Shown one piece after another: positions 9,949-20,228 of a DNA stretch of 44,390 nucleotides (the stretch's first letter is position 1; each line of letters starts with the position of its first letter). Source of the DNA: Basidiobolus meristosporus CBS 931.73 (taxonomy: Eukaryota > Basidiobolomycota > Basidiobolomycetes > Basidiobolales > Basidiobolaceae); contig MCFE01000696.1 of the NCBI GenBank assembly GCA_002104905.1, forward strand, positions 1-44,390, in the 5' to 3' direction. Both the position numbers and the translations under genes were made by a program. A model generated the notes under the pieces. It did no database searches, was not told the origin of the DNA, and was given only the letters and a program-made list of their open reading frames with translations.

Positions 9949-12900
9949 ATGTACTCTGATTCTGACGATAGTCTGTTCGATCTCTCAGATGGAGATACGT
10001 TCGAACCGATTCGTCCAAAGGTACGTATGTCGCACGGATGTGCTCCCTATTGCAAGCATTACTAATTCTCAGCCATTGGTTCGAAGACTGCGAGGAAAGC
10101 ACCAGCATCCAAAGCTGCTGCCTCCAAACCAGCAAAGCCAGCCGCCACCAAGGCCGCTTCCAAAACCACCACATCCAAGGCACCCGCCAAGCGAGCAGTC
10201 AAAGGGAAAGCTGTTAGCTCAGCCACCCCCACCGAGTCAGACGATGACTCGGCCATTGTCAGCGCCAGCTCAAGCAGCACACAATCATCCACCGGAAAGA
10301 AGACAATCGAGCAGATTTACCAAAAGAAGACTCAGCTCGAGCATATTCTGCTTCGTCCCGACTCTTACATCGGGTCAGTTGAGCATTTCAAGCAGCGCAT
10401 GTGGGTGTTTGATTCCAATCAAGAGCGCATGGTGAACCGAGAAATCGAAATCGTGCCTGGACTGTATAAAATTGTGGACGAGCTGTTGGTAAACGCTGCT
10501 GACAACAAGATCCGCGATCCCACCATGAGTACCATCCGAGTGAATATCGATGTTGAAACCTCAACCATCTCTGTGTACAATGACGGTCGCGGAATCCCTA
10601 TAGAGATCCATAAGGAGGAGGGTGTCTATGTTCCGGAGCTCATTTTCGGCCATCTCCTCACTTCTTCCAATTATGACGATAATGACAAGAAGGTGGTGGG
10701 TGGTAGAAACGGATATGGTGCCAAGCTGTGCAACATATTCAGTACCGAGTTCATTGTCGAGACTGCAGACAAGACTTCTGGAAAGAAGTACAAGCAGGTG
10801 TTCCGTGACAACATGACAGTCAAAGAAAAGCCGATCATCACTGCCAACACCAGGAAAGAAGAATACACCAAGATCACCTTCAAGCCGGATTTGGAGAAGT
10901 TCTCGATGGATCATATCGATTCAGATCTTGAAGCCCTACTGAAGAAGCGTGTCTATGATATTGCCGGGTGCATTAAAGGAAGCAAGACGATGAAGGTGTT
11001 CCTTAATGACGAGCGCATCAAGGTCAACACCTTTGAAAAATACATCAACTTGTATGTCGATCCTGAGGAACAACACTCCATCATAATCGACAAAAACAAT
11101 GAGCGCTGGGAGGTTGGCTTCGTGGTGAGCGAAGATCAATTCCAGCAGGTCAGTTTCGTAAACAGCATTGCCACCACCAAAGGAGGAACCCACGTTGCAT
11201 ATATCACTGATCAAATTGTTGCCAAACTGACGGACCATCTCAAGAAACCGTCGCAAAAAGTCTCCTCCATCAAACCCTCCCACATCAAGAATCACCTTTG
11301 GGTTTTCATCAACTGTTTGATCGAGAACCCCTCCTTCGACTCTCAAACCAAGGAGAATATGACCCTGAGAGCCAAGGCATTCGGGTCGGATTGCCAGCTC
11401 TCAGACAAATTCCTCAACAGCATCATCAAGGAGTCTGGGGTCGTCGAAAACATCACAAACTTCATCAAAATCAAAGAGGATCAGTCCCTCAAGAAAACCG
11501 ATGGCCAGAAGAGATCGAGAATCACCGGGATCGTGAAACTCGAAGATGCCAACAAAGCCGGAACGAAGGATTCGGAGAAATGTACATTGATCCTCACTGA
11601 AGGTGATTCAGCCAAACAGCTTGTTCTCGCTGGTCTCAGTGTGGTTGGACGTGACCACTACGGAGTGTTTCCTTTGCGAGGAAAGCTCCTGAACGTTCGC
11701 GATGCTTCCCATTCTCAAATCATGAACAACGTTGAGATTAACCACATCAAGCGCATTTTGGGGCTTCAACACGCCAAAACCTATACAAACACCAAGGGGC
11801 TTCGATACGGCCACCTTATGATCATGACGGATCAGGTTAGTGTTCTTGATCATACTACGGATTGTCCGAATACTGAGCTGAGCATTGTGAATTAGGATCA
11901 TGATGGATCCCACATCAAGGGGCTGCTGATCAATTTCTTAGACCACTTCTTCCCATCACTGCTCAAGGTCCCGGGCTTTTTGGTCGAATTCATCACTCCT
12001 ATCGTCAAGTGCACCAAGGGAAACAAAGTGGTGTCTTTCTTCACAATGCCCGAGTATTACGCGTGGAAAGAAACCAACGATAACGGCAAGGGGTGGAAAG
12101 TGAAGTACTATAAGGTATTTGGCTGGAGAATTGCTGCCTGACTGATGCATGCATCTAATCACCTCTACGCCCCACAGGGTTTGAGTACAAGTGACCGAAA
12201 CGACGCCAAGCAATACTTCAGCAACCTGGAGATTCACAGGAAATTCTTCGAAGAATGCAAGACGGAAGACAGCAAGCTAATCGATTTGGCCTTCAACAAG
12301 AAGAAGGCCGATGATCGTAAGCACTGGATGAGCCAGTTTAAGGTATTTGAAATGCTCCCTTGGAACGGCAGAGTACGCCTTGGACTGACCCATCTAATCT
12401 AGATCGGCACCTACATGGATCACTCCGTCGACAAAATCGCCATTTCCGACTTCGTCAACAAAGAATTGATTCTGTTCTCGCTGTCGGACAACGTCAGATC
12501 CATCCCCTCCATCGTTGATGGCTTCAAGCCAGGCCAGAGAAAGGTGCTGTATACATGTCTCAAGTACAATGTCGTTAAAGACATCAAGGTCTTCCAGCTG
12601 ATCGGAATGGTGGCCGAAAAATCTGCTTACCATCACGGTGATGCCAGTTTAGGCAACAACATCATCGGGTTGGCACAACATTTTGTTGGTAGCAACAACA
12701 TAAACGTCCTTTTCCCCGCCGGTATGTTCGGCTCTCGTGAGCAGGGCGGCAAGAACGCCGGAGCCCCCCGTTATATCGAAACCTACCTGTGCCCCATCGC
12801 CAGATCCATCTTCCATGGCGATGATGATCCTATCCTCAACTATCAAAACGAGGATGGCCAAATCATCGAGCCTGATTGGTACATGCCTGTTGTTCCGATG

Positions 12901-14598
12901 GTTTTGATCAACGGTGCAGAGGGCATTGGAACTGGTTGGAGTACCTTCATTCCAAATTACAACCCAGTCGACATTGTTGACAACCTTAGACGGTTAATGA
13001 ACGGCGAACGACTAGTCAAGATGACTCCTTGGTACAGAGGATTCCAGGGAGAAATTGAGCCACTTGGCGAAAACAAGTACCAAGTTACTGGAGTCATCAA
13101 CCAAGTGGATGAAAGAACTGTGGAGATTACTGAGCTGCCGATTCGTGTCTGGACCCTGAATTATAAGACCCAAATTGAGGCTTGGATGACCGACAAGGAT
13201 GGTTTTATTGAGGAATACCAAAATAACAGTGGCGATCTTTCGGTAAGCTTCCGCGTGACCCTAACCGAAAAGGGAATGAAGAGCGCCAAGGAGGAAGGTC
13301 TATTGAAGAAGTTCAAGCTTGTATCGACCATCACCACCACAAACATGGTTTGCTTCGACAAAGAGGGCCGCATCAAGAAGTATGACTCTGCTGAGGAAAT
13401 ATTGGAAACCTTCTATCATATCCGATTATCTTATTATCAGAAGCGTAAGGAGTACATGGCCGATCAGTTGACTCAAGATTGGACCAAGATCGACAATCGG
13501 GTTCGCTTCATTCTGGAGATCATCGAAGGCAAACTGGTAGTTCAAAACCGCAAGAAGAACGACATCCTCAAGGATTTGAAAACTCGCGGATATGCACCTT
13601 TCTTCAAGAACGCTGAAAAGGCCGCTAACACTGAAGAAGAGGATGGCGAACCTGAGAAAGATCACGGGTTCGATTATCTTTTGTCTATGCCTATTTGGAA
13701 CTTGACCACTGAAAAGGTGGACAAGTTGATCAAAGAGCGAGATCTCAAGGAGAGCGAATTGACCGCCCTGCTTTCCTTGACGGCGAAGGATTTATGGAAC
13801 AGAGATCTAGATGCCTTCCTTGAGCAATGGGATAAAATGCAAGAGGAGGATTATGAAATCTTCCATCCCACCAATGCCCAAAGCCAAACAACATCCCGCA
13901 AGCCCAGAGCCCGTAAAGCCATTGGCGCAGTGAAAAAGCAACCAGTTGATGAGATGGACTTCGAGCTAGGAAATCTGAAAGCAGAGCATCAAGAAGTGAA
14001 GGCAGAGGAGCCTGCGAAACCAACCATTGCTAAGCGTGCTCCCGCCAAGGGACGTAAAAAGCCGGTAATCAAGGAAGAGGATGATGAGGATTTCGACTTC
14101 TCCACAACGAATGTAACAGCCGAATCGAGCCGTGCACCCGCTAAGAAGCCCGTTGCCACCAAATTGTCAGCGATAGACTCCATTCTCGATGGAATCCTTT
14201 CGGATAGTGACGAGGAATTGAAAATGCTACTTTCGAACAACACCAGCAAATTCCAAACCATGAAGGACAAGGCTCGGTCCAATCCGACCAACATTCCTGG
14301 CGTCAAAGGACCCGACTCACCCGCTTACAAAAAGAAACGAGTACTAGTTAAGCGACAAGCACATAGCGTTGACGAATTGGCAGACTCCCTCTCGGATGTG
14401 AACTTGGAGGAACCCACCGCTGATTCACAACCAAAACTACTCAAGAAGGTACTGGAACAAGAAAATACCAAGGCGGTACGAGGAAAGCGAAGTGTGCGTG
14501 CGGTGGCCACAAAGAGAGTGACAAGATACATTGAATCAAGCGAGGAAGACGACAGTGATGGCGGGTTCCATGACAGCAACTCCGATTTCTCAGAATGA
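9949..14598 (+). CDS. TOP2: DNA topoisomerase II
   Basis: This nuclear type IIA topoisomerase passes one DNA duplex through a transient double-strand break using ATP. Five exons, 9949-10024, 10073-11835, 11896-12114, 12178-12342 and 12403-14598, encode about 1472 aa, typical for fungi. A Lys/Ala/Ser-rich N-terminus (residues about 25-110) precedes the GHKL ATPase with NAADN at about 166, a DGRGIP motif and the GGRNGYGAK ATP lid. The TOPRIM domain has EGDSA near 535 and, right after intron 2, D-H-D-G-S-H near 615. The winged-helix active site is Arg864-Tyr865 in A-P-R-Y-I-E. The tail from about 1230 is a Lys-rich, acidic, Ser-rich domain of the kind that carries nuclear signals and phosphosites. 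Intron 1 uses the second of two overlapping donors (GTATGT at 10025), which is needed to keep frame. All four introns are multiples of three (48, 60, 63, 60 bp). AATAAA lies at 14737-14742. Confidence 0.97.
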
Positions 14599-15714
14599 TA
14601 ATGTACTATAAGTTAGCTATTGTACTTGAACCAAGTACTCGTGTATAATCATCGTGTGATATATCCTATCTTCATAGAAATTTCATGCCATTGCACTTTT
14701 GAAATCTGGTTGGAACATATTGTGACTGCATATAATAATAAAATGTCTCCTGTTTTAGTAAAGATGACGTTAAGTTTACAAAATTCGTTAAGATTATGTG
14801 GTATGAAAAGCTGAGGGCACCTCGAGTGGTACAGGCGAGACCACTCTTCGGCGGAGAAAGCGTTCCCGGATTGGTTCGATCATACAGCATGGACCAATTG
14901 TTACACCTGTGAGCCTGATTCCTCGGGTTTCACTGTTTAATTCTAAAACCAACTCTTCCCATCCTTCCGCTTAGGGTAGGAGGAGGACAGTCTGATCATA
15001 CCATCATTATGATATCATAAGTGTGATTCATGTCACTCTCAGGATGTATGATGTCATATTACCCTTTATGGCCCTATCTCTCTTACGGTTCAACTCCGTC
15101 GGTTTGAGAATTTTTCATAGCCCGACATCGATGGTATAGTAATGTAAACAAGCCAAAAATATACACTGGCAGTTATAAACTGGAAAAACTATATGTCAAA
15201 ACGAGGATCCTCGTTACCCTGTAGTTGCTACAGCTACATCAATCTCTTGTTTTTGTCGAATTTTCTTCAATGGCAGGAATATTCCACGCTAACCTAATGC
15301 CGTGCCATCGATTCATAATCTGGTTGAATAGTAGGAGGTGGTGGTTATGTTAGTCCCGCTTAATCCTGGGCTTGTTTCATCGCACGTAGCAGGGATGATG
15401 GAAATGACGTAATGATGACATAGACGGATGCCTGTATTTGCTCATCCGAAGGATGTTGAACCGCCTCCTCAGATCCCCAGTTCACTTCATTGGATGATGA
15501 TATAAATCTCAATAAATATACTACAATTAGTGCATTACTGGATCATCGTAATTGGCAAGTGCACACTCGGATCAACATCCATGTAGGACAGAAAAAAATA
15601 TAAATATCAGGGCTCGAGTCCATCCAAATTCAACTTATTCCTCATCCACCACAGCACATCACCTTTGTACTCACTCAACCTCACCAAACGGTGTATAAAT
15701 CCACTTCTCCACAA
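14599..15714 (+). promoter_or_regulatory. TOP2 3' region and promoter of the C2H2 gene, with CRE-like octamers
   Basis: No coding sequence was recognised in these 1.1 kb. AATAAA at 14737-14742 fits the end of TOP2 mRNA. CRE/ATF-like octamers occur: TGATGTCA at 15049-15056, and TGACGTAA at 15405-15412 followed directly by TGATGACA. TATA-like strings lie near 15499 and 15597; the latter is about 120 bp before the chosen ATG. A second TATAAAT near 15694 is too close to the ATG to be the core promoter. Confidence 0.45.
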
Positions 15715-16200
15715 ATGCTCCAAGTCGATCAAGCTGCTCAGGCCAGGTGGATTGCGAATAGTATTCCTCAGGGGATACACACCGATATTCCAATCCGAGT
15801 TTTTAGGCTTGAACATAAGCAACCCAAAAGCGAAACCAAAAGATTGTCAGTCAAAACATCCAAACATTGCAGACGGCTAGTCCATTGTCACATTTGTAAG
15901 CGGGCCTTCTATCGTTATGATAACTTGACCCGCCACCTCCGCACTCATACGGGTGAAAGACCACATGAGTGTACAGTTACGGGGTGCGCTAAGAAGTTCG
16001 CCAGAACTGACCAATTAGCAAGACACATGCGCACACATATGCATGGGAGGGAAAAATCCCAATCATGTTCCAATTCCGATCGATCCGATTCTGATGGAGA
16101 GTACGGTTCCCATTCCGGCTCTGAACGATCATTATCACCAACGACTTTCGATAACCCCAGCCCATCTTTGATGAGTTTACAATTTCTGCTCAACGAATAG
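15715..16200 (+). CDS. Mig1/CreA-like two-finger C2H2 zinc-finger protein
   Basis: This is a predicted sequence-specific DNA-binding regulator of 161 aa. Two adjacent C2H2 fingers lie near residues 55-110. The first is C-H-I-C with C-x2-C-x12-H-x3-H spacing and ends RHLRTHTGERPHEC. The second is C-x4-C-x12-H-x3-H, with a helix R-T-D-Q-L-A-R resembling the R-S-D-E-L-T-R helix of Mig1/CreA/Egr fingers that reads GC-rich sites. Family resemblance suggests carbon- or stress-responsive regulation, but the target is inferred. A Ser/Asp-rich tail ends in a short hydrophobic stretch, S-L-M-S-L-Q-F-L-L-N-E. It is much shorter than Mig1 or CreA, so either a compact paralogue or a gene with unseen upstream exons. 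The start is the first ATG of the frame. AATAAA lies at 16300-16305. Confidence 0.72.
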   Translation: MLQVDQAAQARWIANSIPQGIHTDIPIRVFRLEHKQPKSETKRLSVKTSKHCRRLVHCHICKRAFYRYDNLTRHLRTHTGERPHECTVTGCAKKFARTDQLARHMRTHMHGREKSQSCSNSDRSDSDGEYGSHSGSERSLSPTTFDNPSPSLMSLQFLLNE

Positions 16201-17646
16201 GCTGTGTATTTCTAAATTCCCTAACCGGCTGGTCGCAACAACATTATAGATATGAACTTTTGTACATATATTTATATAAATACATCTTGTACCATCATCA
16301 ATAAATCCTATGTATCAAAGAGTCCGTCTCGCAGAACCCCAGGTGCAGTTTCATATTCTGGCCCTCTCGCTCCACATAAAAGCTGCTTCCAGATCGTACA
16401 TCATGAACCATGATGTAAACGTATATGATGATGTCAATTACGTCATGTCACAGCTTCCATTTTAAGTGTCGTATAGTAAAATCAGAGGTGTGAGCGCCTT
16501 TAACCAATCAACAACTTCACTTGACCTAGCACGTCAATATGGGTATAAAAGTTCCTGACCTAATGCCGATTCCTAACTAACTAAAAAGGGCTGAGAATGA
16601 CATCATAATGACGACTTCCATCTATTTTCAGTTACTTTCATGAGACATGTTAGGGACTACCTTGACCCTGTTGTAAGATATATTTGATATGGATCTTATT
16701 GAGCATGTAAATGGCAAATGGTGCGTGAGCTAACTTTCTACAGTTAGTTTTGTTCGCACAAATGAGTTGATAGGGAGGTGTAGGATTGATGTAATTGACT
16801 TAATTTGTGATCTGACATACACTCTACTAGTACTTAATGGGATGATGGGTATTTTGGATATACCTTGTTCAGAATGCCGTCATCAAATCACTCTTGCGGA
16901 AATTAAGCTCCCCACGCTAACTTCTAGTAAGCCTGTTCATTATTTGGTCACTACCAGTGCACGAAAGTTACTATAGCCGGGATCACCAATTAATACCGTA
17001 TCTTATCTTCATTCCATTTTCGAGAGAGGATCTTGTTTCTCTGGGCTGTGAACACTCGGCAATGCTCCCAAATCAAGATAAAGTTTGATCCCGGGGTTTA
17101 ATTAGGCAAATAGGTGATGAGTATTGAGGCATGGAGACACGATACCAACGTATTTAGAATGAAAATTACGCTAAATGTCTACACAGAGTGGTCGATCAAT
17201 AACAAACTTGATCGCATTACTCCATCCGCATCTTTAATGATGTTCGTTCTAATGCCAGGTAGGCACTAAATTGATCTCCATGTGAAATACCTGACAACAC
17301 CAAGAACGTTTTCGGATACATCCCCTCCCCTGAATTCTGGTACCACTTCTGGTTATCAAGGGAATCATCAGTAAACAGATGTTAGTCCCGAGCCTTAATA
17401 CTATACGGACTCACATTATGAGCTCATAAACTGGATTTCAGGTCAGCATGTACTGTCTTACAGCCTCATCTGAAGACTTGAAGATTACTTCATCTAGATC
17501 GTACATCAGTCGCCAAGTGATGCTAAACTTGCTAATATCTAATATATGATTAGGTATTTAAGAATAGATCGATATAGTAAGCACCATGGCATCATTCTTG
17601 CAAACTAGTTTAATCTCTAATAACAACTCGTACAAGGTACTTTGCT
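16201..17646. other. Long intergenic region between convergent C2H2 and RlpA-like genes
   Basis: No gene was recognised in 1.45 kb. The left part holds the C2H2 poly(A) signal (16300-16305) and CRE-like octamers: TGATGTCA at 16429-16436, TTACGTCA at 16438-16445 and TGACATCA at 16598-16605. The string AGATCGTACATCA occurs near 16391 and again near 17497. A 69-codon open frame at 16767-16976 has no recognisable features and is probably chance. Confidence 0.4.
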
Positions 17647-18347
17647 TTAGCATACGGACCAGGTAATGGGAACTCGTCCATCACGCTGGTCCGCGATTTG
17701 ATTGAATGCTGCTGGACTGATATCGATATCCCCTTCTTTACACCTTGGACACACATCGACCACGATGACCTGGACGGTGCCTTTCGGGCCGTACACATTA
17801 AGGCATACGCCACATGCTGGGCTATCTCTCGGTCTAGGGAAGATTCCAAATTGTGCAGGACTCTGATTATTATATTTAGTAAAGTTAGGCATGGCCGATT
17901 CAACCGAAGGTTTAGAAAGACAGTTACCAACGCAGCCACTAATTCGTCAGCTCTTGAGACGACTTCACAGGCGCCCAACCCTGGGTCGTAATACGTGGCT
18001 TCCCCTTGGTCAAAAGGTGGTATACTCATGGAGTTGATTCGGAGATCCTCAAACACGGTGTTCATAAACAGTTGAAGCAGGACGATGCACAACAAGATGG
18101 TCAACACCAAAATCAGATGAGGGTTCTTCCAAGACGGAATTCTCCCTTTACCAATGTACCACGAACGGTATTCTTCGGAGGTCTCAAAGGACCATCGGAA
18201 GGTTCGGAAATGCTCCGCTTCGTGTTCTGCCCTCCCTTCCGAAGGGTGCTTTTCTGGTATGGCGGTTGGCGTACCCGCTTCGAGTTTTTCCACCTCACTG
18301 TCATTCTCCTCGGTGTGTACCAAGAGGTTTGGAGCAGACTGGCTCAT
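17647..18347 (-). CDS. Membrane-anchored RlpA/expansin-like double-psi beta-barrel protein
   Basis: Two exons, 18347-17928 and 17862-17647, encode 211 aa. A charged N-terminal region of about 75 residues precedes one hydrophobic segment (about 77-98, rich in Leu/Ile/Val), so a type II membrane protein with its C-terminal domain outside the cytoplasm is likely. The C-terminal domain has the RlpA/barwin-like pattern: G-E-A-T-Y-Y-D-P-G-L-G-A-C, then V-A-A-L-S-P-A-Q-F-G across the splice, then S-P-A-C-G-V-C, D-V-C-P-R-C, D-I-D-I-S-P-A-A-F and a final P-I-T-W. Removing the 65-bp intron (GTAACT..AATCAG, with a TACTAAA branch site) is what creates the canonical V-A-L-S-x-x-x-F stretch. Related fungal proteins are secreted wall-associated or expansin-like proteins; no enzymatic activity can be assigned. 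A membrane anchor instead of a cleaved signal peptide is the notable feature. Confidence 0.82.
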
Positions 18348-18665
18348 GGGGGAGGGGGGTTTCGCTGGTGGTGTGGGGAATAGTAATATGAGTTAAGGAG
18401 TTGCAGTGGATTTGAGAACATAATCCCTCAGTGTTCAAGGCCTCGTTTTATTGCATTTTACTTATCACACCACCTTCACGCCTGCAGGTAATGCACGCGT
18501 CTCCCTGAGTTCCCCACATCTCCAAGGAAATGTCCGAAATCCAGTTGGATCACGTGAAAATCTGGGAATTGCCCTCAAGTCGGCGCTCGACAGTTCTATC
18601 AAAGGTCTAATGCATGATTTTTACAGAATTTACTCAAGAATGACAACAAGCTACTGGGTAAGGTA
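18348..18665 (-). promoter_or_regulatory. Upstream region of the RlpA-like gene
   Basis: These 318 bp separate the 3' end of the uridylyltransferase from the start of the RlpA-like gene, both on the minus strand. A palindromic CACGTG E-box occurs at 18551-18556, about 205 bp before the ATG. No TATA box was recognised. Confidence 0.4.
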
Positions 18666-19829
18666 TTAGTTGGTCAAGGAGTAATGAGTTTCTGAGCAAG
18701 CACGGAGGCGCTCAGCGGCCTGTTCAGCAGTAATGTCACGTTGTGGTTCGCCCAACATCTCGAATCTAGTCAATAGAGCATGGTGAGTGGATTGAGGAGA
18801 AAGAAACCGCATCGAATATTAGTCTACGTACCCAACCAAAAATTTCCTAACAGTGGCTGAGCGTAGGAGCGGTGGATAGAAATGCAGATGTAGATGGCAG
18901 TCTTCCGAATGGTCCTGGTTGTCTACTGGTGCCTGGTGAATTCCCATGGAGTAGGGGAAAGAGCACTCGAACAGATTGTCGTATCTACAGGTGATTCTAC
19001 GGATGATATCAGCTAAATCCACTCTTTGGCTTTCATTCAAATCAGGAATCTTGGAGACATGCTGTTTGGAAACTACCAAAGCCTCATAAGGCCAAACTGC
19101 CCAAAATGGTGTAACACACAGGAAGCTATCATTTTCGCATACGACTCGGGCCTTAGCCTTGCACTCGATGGAGGTATAGTCGCACAGCAAGCAACTGTGA
19201 TTCTCTTCGCGATAAGCCTTAAAGGCACGGATCTCCTTACTGGGCTCTTCAGGGACATCTTCCAAGGACCAGATCTGTCCGTGGGGATGCGGGTTGGAGC
19301 AACCCATAGCACTCCCTTTGTTCTCAAACATTTGCACATAATTCACGTACTCTTTGGCACCAAGCTTTTGGTAAAGATCGGCCCATGTATCCACCACTTG
19401 TTTGATCTCGGGCACAGTCATTTCCGCGAGGGTAACGTTGTGTTTAGGCGTGAAGCAAACCACATGGCAATTGCCACGCACGCCGCGTACCTGGAATAGC
19501 TTTTTGGCTTTCTCGTCCATCTCCCCGAGACCAAGTTGATCAACGGAGGCCTCCTCATTGTAGTCTGGCTGCTCCTCCAGCACCGCAGGGTAGTCGTTGG
19601 GAAATACGTAAGTGGACTTATAGTCGGGATTCGAGGTATCGTTCACTGCACGCTTGTTACGGGGGCAAAGATAGCAATCCGGCAGATACTCCGGACGTAC
19701 TTCCTTGTTTACAGTCTCTTTTTGACCCAACCAAGGCCTCTTTGCGCGGTGTGGTGAGCAGAGAACCCAAGAGCGGGTTAGTGGGTTATAGCGACGATGG
19801 GGGTGCTCAGTAAAATCAAAGGAAGACAT
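18666..19829 (-). CDS. GAL7: Galactose-1-phosphate uridylyltransferase
   Basis: This Leloir-pathway enzyme swaps UMP between UDP-glucose and galactose-1-phosphate. Two exons, 19829-18832 and 18765-18666, encode 365 aa, the usual length. The start at 19829 gives the conserved N-terminus [15 protein letters not shown]; an in-frame codon further upstream (19937) adds 36 unconserved residues and was rejected. A zinc-type C-x2-C occurs in C-Y-L-C-P. The nucleotidylated His lies in N-P-H-P-H-G-Q-I-W near residue 182. The C-terminal half has [14 protein letters not shown]. The 66-bp intron splits a glycine codon close to the C-terminus, and the last exon supplies [12 protein letters not shown], a highly conserved end. 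No other galactose gene is adjacent, so it is not in a GAL cluster here. Confidence 0.96.
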
Positions 19830-20228
19830 TCTTGTCGAGTCCCGGCCTACGCTTAATGCTTTTAAATTCGAGCCGATCCAATAACCAAGGAACCCATATC
19901 GAACGTGAGATTGCATCCTCCACCACCAGCCAATCATGCCCTGGGGTTCTTATCAACATTCGCAATCTCGAAGTGCGTCAGTTGGTAAAAGGAAATCCAA
20001 GACACCCTTAATTCGCACAGTGTAATATAGGATAAGTAGCAATTATTTCCGCATTTGTACCGGTGGATCTGGAAGAGGCCGGTTTTCTCTCCTTCGCCAG
20101 TAGATTGTCGTGGCTTACGGGGAGTTGGTGATGGCTTTGAAGCAATACCCCCAGGAACTCTCTGATGCTCACTACATGAATATTTACATGTTTGAGGCGA
20201 TTTTATTGCATGTTGTCTAAATACACCA
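19830..20228 (-). promoter_or_regulatory. Upstream region of the uridylyltransferase gene
   Basis: These 399 bp lie between the 5-phosphatase stop and the uridylyltransferase start. No clear TATA box or known operator was seen. The minus strand stays open in one frame through much of it, without a start codon or homology that I recognise, so I do not call a gene. Confidence 0.35.

Noticed and set aside
14820-14900. tRNA-like GGTTCGATC string
   Set aside because: The flanks do not form a T-arm stem and no acceptor or anticodon stem is present.
19829-19937. Longer N-terminus for the uridylyltransferase
   Set aside because: The extra 36 residues are unconserved; the family start F-D-F-T-E-H-P-H follows the ATG at 19829.
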